Positions 61,439 through 64,000 of a stretch of DNA of 64,000 nt are shown here, in pieces. This DNA is from Gemmatales bacterium (GTDB taxonomy: Bacteria > Planctomycetota > Planctomycetia > Gemmatales > Gemmataceae). Position numbers and translations under genes: made by a program. The stretch's first letter is position 1. Every line of letters starts with the position of its first letter. Location of the stretch: NCBI GenBank assembly GCA_026004675.1, contig BPJP01000010.1:62001-126000 (forward strand), in the 5' to 3' direction. The notes under the pieces were generated by a model. That model had not been told where the DNA came from, searched no databases, and saw only the letters and a program-made list of their open reading frames with translations.

Positions 61439-62827
61439 TTAACGCGATTGATAATGCTTCAACAGAAATTGAGCGTACTTTTCCTGTTGCTCCGCATCTT
61501 GCAATCGGTAGCGGTTCTCAACTACGCGGCCGGCGAAATGCGCGCCGGCGTACCCGCCACCAACACCGCCCGCGATGGTACCGACGGTTGCGCCGATCCC
61601 AGCGCCGATGACACTACCAGCCGGCCCGAAAGCTGAACCTATCGCACCCCCGGTAAGCGCGCCTGCCTTAAATCCTACGAAGCCCCCGACCACGCTGCCA
61701 GCTAACCCACCGCCCAAGCTGGCTTGGCCAACCCAGAATTGACGTTGGCTGAGATCGCCACTTAGGTATTGGCTCACCAGAAAGCCTTCGGCCAAGACCG
61801 TCCCAGCGAGGCCCAGGCGCCCGCCCCACCTCGCCAAGGAAATGAGCCGAGCACTATTCGCCAGCGCTGGTATTCGCCGCGCGATCTGAGCCGCGCCGGC
61901 GCTGGCGAAGCCACTGCCCGCTAACAAGGTCGATCCGTGCTCTCCTATTCGCAACCAATCGCCGTGAGTGCCTGCGAAGCTAGAGACGTCGTCCTTGAGT
62001 TGCCGAATGGCCTGGTAAACCAAATACGCGCCCATGCCGGCTTTCAGGCTGCCGGCCCACGCCGTGAGTTTGGCCTGTAAGCGCAGCTCCTTGTCTAAAT
62101 CGTTCGCGAAGTCTTGGAAACTGCGGTCACCGGGCCGCAAGTTCGTGTTTCCTGTCCGCAGCCTTTCTTCGACTCTTATTCCATGCCGTTCGGCGAAGGC
62201 GCGAACTTCTGGCAATACCTTTTGGCGGTTGGCCCACACCTGCATTTCTCCAGTCCGACGGGCGTCTTCGGCCATTTTCAATAATTGCTGTTTGATCTTG
62301 TCAAAATTTGCGCGTTGCGATGCCAGGCTCATATTCTTGACTTCCATTCGCACTTGCAGCCCGGTCGGCTTATGGCGGAAGACAATGTCGGCGTCCGTGT
62401 TACCTGCGGAGTTGGAACGCGGCTGGTTGAGCCCGATCACAGTGAACCGGCTATCGCTGTTTATGCTCATGGCGTAGCGCAACGTTCGTGCATTCCCGAT
62501 GACAACGTTCCGGTTGTCGGATGCAAGCAGGCGCACGGTCTTGTCAAGCCCCGCCGTGGTTGAGGACAAATTGAACGACCCCGGCTCGAAGTTTCCGAAC
62601 ATTCGCTTCAGCATGGGCCTGCCGGAATGACGGCCCTGAGCGACGGTTTGCCGGAAAAGATCCAACCGTTGTTCGTTCGTCAATGCCTGGGAGAGGCTTT
62701 GATTAAACTGCGTTTTGATTTCTGGATAGCGTGGAAGTGCCGGCGCGGCGACAGGCGCTTGCGCCACTAGCCCCCGTGCGACTCCCAGCACGATCAGCAT
62801 GCCGATTAGCAAATTCCTTGGACTCAT
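61439..62827 (-). CDS. Secreted protein with PD-(D/E)xK-like nuclease motif and glycine-zipper membrane region
   Basis: A 462-residue protein with a signal peptide (MSPRNLLIGMLIVLGVARGLVAQ). Residues about 145-220 read TDADIVFRHKPTGLQVRMEVKN, then a helix and WANRQKVLPEVRAFAERHGIRVEE: Asp147, Glu162 and Lys164 in the D-x(n)-ExK arrangement of restriction-like nucleases. The C-terminal half is Gly/Ala-rich: VGQASLGGGLAGSVVGGFVGFK, GAIGSAFGPAGSVIGAGIGATVGTIAGGV, a glycine-zipper membrane stretch. It may be a toxin or effector that inserts in membranes. It lies 18 bases after the coiled-coil gene, on the same strand. The nuclease call is by motif only. Confidence 0.7.
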   Translation of the reverse strand: MSPRNLLIGMLIVLGVARGLVAQAPVAAPALPRYPEIKTQFNQSLSQALTNEQRLDLFRQTVAQGRHSGRPMLKRMFGNFEPGSFNLSSTTAGLDKTVRLLASDNRNVVIGNARTLRYAMSINSDSRFTVIGLNQPRSNSAGNTDADIVFRHKPTGLQVRMEVKNMSLASQRANFDKIKQQLLKMAEDARRTGEMQVWANRQKVLPEVRAFAERHGIRVEERLRTGNTNLRPGDRSFQDFANDLDKELRLQAKLTAWAGSLKAGMGAYLVYQAIRQLKDDVSSFAGTHGDWLRIGEHGSTLLAGSGFASAGAAQIARRIPALANSARLISLARWGGRLGLAGTVLAEGFLVSQYLSGDLSQRQFWVGQASLGGGLAGSVVGGFVGFKAGALTGGAIGSAFGPAGSVIGAGIGATVGTIAGGVGGGYAGAHFAGRVVENRYRLQDAEQQEKYAQFLLKHYQSR

Positions 62828-62845
62828 CGAACCACCCTCACTTTG

Positions 62846-64000
62846 CTACTTACAGCGATACTCAGACGCTACCTCTTCTAGTGTTTTCTTTTTCACCACA
62901 GCAGATTGCTGCGCGACGAAAAGCTGATCAGAGATACGGACCCATTTACCCTCCTCGCCCCTCTCGTCCCAGATCCAGCTGCCATTATGTCCTTCGAGCT
63001 TTTGCCAACCTTTGGCAAATGCTTGCTGGTATAACTGGTAAACAGGCGGGTCAAGCAAATTAGGCTGGATCGGCAGCAGGAACTTCACCATGCCGTCCCG
63101 CGTCGCACGGTACGCAATTTCGATGTCAATGTCGTTTTTCCAACCGAAATAGGACCAGGCTTTGTTGTAGATTTCCTTCTGTTTCTCGGCTGTCAGCTTT
63201 GCGCCTTTCAACTCAGAAAGGCCCTTGACTCCAAGTTCGTCTTCAATGAGAGTCTTTGTCGACGGGAAGACCTGAAAGAGCAGCCATTCCTTGTCTTCAG
63301 AAGCGTTTTCGAACTTCTTCAACTCCTCCCTGATCCACGGCAGAGTTGCATCATAATACCAGCCATTGGGACTGTCGAACTCGCGAATCTGTTCCAATGC
63401 CCACGCTTGGTAGCAGCGGACTTTCTTCGCAATATCTTCCTTCTGCTTGTCGGCAAGCGCGAGCAGTTCCTTGTCGCATGAAGCCAACAGGTCTTCGGCT
63501 TTTTTCAGAACACCCTTCGGCGCTGTTTCTTCAAGCTCCAAATCGGCGATCAGTCGAAGCACGCTCTCTTGAATTGTGAGCAGGGAAACCTGGCGAACAC
63601 GGTCATTAGCAAAGGAGCGAGTTTTTTTCAGATTCTTTCCAAAGCTCTCGATCTGTTGAAGGGCATTTGTTTCGATCACTTTGGCCCGCAGTTCCCGCAT
63701 TTTCTCATCAACGCGCGGATCCCCCCTGAACTCTTCGAGGCTACTGAACACAGCACTCGCGTCTTCCTTGCCCTCTAGAGCACGGTTGGCCCGTTTCAGC
63801 AGTTGCTCAACCTGAAACTTACGAACTTGAGGAGCGATTTCCTTCAATCGGGTTTCGAGTTCCTTCTGGATTTCGGGGGAAAGTGTCCGGCGGATGTCTT
63901 TGCAGGAGTTCCTCGATGGCTGCTTGCGCCTGATCGAGCTGTTCAGGGGCAGCGTTGACGTGGCTCCGCAGATTCCATAATGCCTCGATCCCCCAGTTGA
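62846..64000 (-). CDS. Large coiled-coil protein (partial, frameshifted near the window edge)
   Basis: The gene enters from the right edge. The first visible frame gives NWGIEALWNLRSHVNAAPEQ and QLDQAQAAIEELLQ; the second gives DIRRTLSPEIQKELETRL and on to EYRCK at 62846. Removing one A from the AAA at 63899-63901 (TTT on the plus strand) joins them into AAIEELLQDIRRTLSPEI. The body is helical and highly charged (KKVRCYQAWALEQIREFD, ASEDKEWLLFQVFPSTKTL), ending in a beta-like portion (WQKLEGHNGSWIWDERGEEGKW). Its gene precedes the nuclease-motif gene by 18 bases, so both may form one system. No family is recognised. Confidence 0.7.
   Translation of the reverse strand, partial: STGGSRHYGICGATSTLPLNSSIRRKQPSRNSCKDIRRTLSPEIQKELETRLKEIAPQVRKFQVEQLLKRANRALEGKEDASAVFSSLEEFRGDPRVDEKMRELRAKVIETNALQQIESFGKNLKKTRSFANDRVRQVSLLTIQESVLRLIADLELEETAPKGVLKKAEDLLASCDKELLALADKQKEDIAKKVRCYQAWALEQIREFDSPNGWYYDATLPWIREELKKFENASEDKEWLLFQVFPSTKTLIEDELGVKGLSELKGAKLTAEKQKEIYNKAWSYFGWKNDIDIEIAYRATRDGMVKFLLPIQPNLLDPPVYQLYQQAFAKGWQKLEGHNGSWIWDERGEEGKWVRISDQLFVAQQSAVVKKKTLEEVASEYRCK

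Overview
The window looks like chromosomal DNA of a planctomycete, most likely a Gemmata-like member (inference). Pointers are a DUF1559 prepilin-type protein, a DUF1080 protein, ECF sigma factors fused or paired with membrane/HEAT-type proteins, cysteine-type LRR surface proteins, a zinc-ribbon SpoVG next to ispE, and many signal-peptide proteins of unknown function. No tRNA, rRNA, CRISPR array or intact transposon was seen.

Layout. 0.2-1.8 kb: ispE and a zinc-ribbon spoVG, closed by a strong terminator. 1.8-7 kb: CPBP protease, secreted DUF6282-like hydrolase, a broken small lipoprotein, a vWA protein, a DUF1080 protein and a membrane protein. 7-10.4 kb: frameshifted O-antigen ligase/TPR protein preceded by two membrane winged-helix-like proteins. 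10.5-16.2 kb: a tightly packed respiratory operon read leftward (caa3-type oxidase subunits II, I, III, an unknown membrane protein, a two-haem cytochrome c lipoprotein, a Rieske protein), with an SBP56-type protein upstream. 17.7-25.4 kb, rightward: ECF sigma factor with a membrane partner, cation/proton antiporter, a membrane protein coupled to an SSS symporter, and a GHMP sugar kinase with an NAD-dependent epimerase. 25.5-34.3 kb: creatininase-family hydrolase, large exported subtilase, double-CAP protein, remnants of two genes, DUF1559 protein, lipoprotein, rsfS, an unknown protein and an LRR protein. 34.4-46.3 kb, leftward: groES-groEL, queC, a complex I block (nuoI, nuoA-D, ferredoxin, with DUF2203 embedded), an EF-G paralogue and hisA. 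46.5-51.2 kb, rightward: orphan DNA methyltransferase, GTP-dependent PEP carboxykinase, soluble histidine kinase, M48 protease.

The last 13 kb (51.2-64 kb) is accessory-like. It holds two tandem LRR genes sharing an identical 236-bp 5' block, a 75-bp minisatellite inside one of them, three copies of a dispersed intergenic repeat, an ECF sigma factor with a long extracytoplasmic extension carrying a VYQGG-type repeat, a CxxC protein, a J-domain membrane protein, an integrase remnant, and a secreted protein combining a putative PD-(D/E)xK nuclease motif with a glycine-zipper membrane region, preceded by a large coiled-coil protein that runs off the window.

Four otherwise intact genes (O-antigen ligase, oxidase subunits II and III, and the gene at the right edge) are each broken by what reads as one extra base in a short homopolymer. 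Either the assembly over-calls homopolymers or the organism uses slippage; sequencing artefact is the simpler reading.
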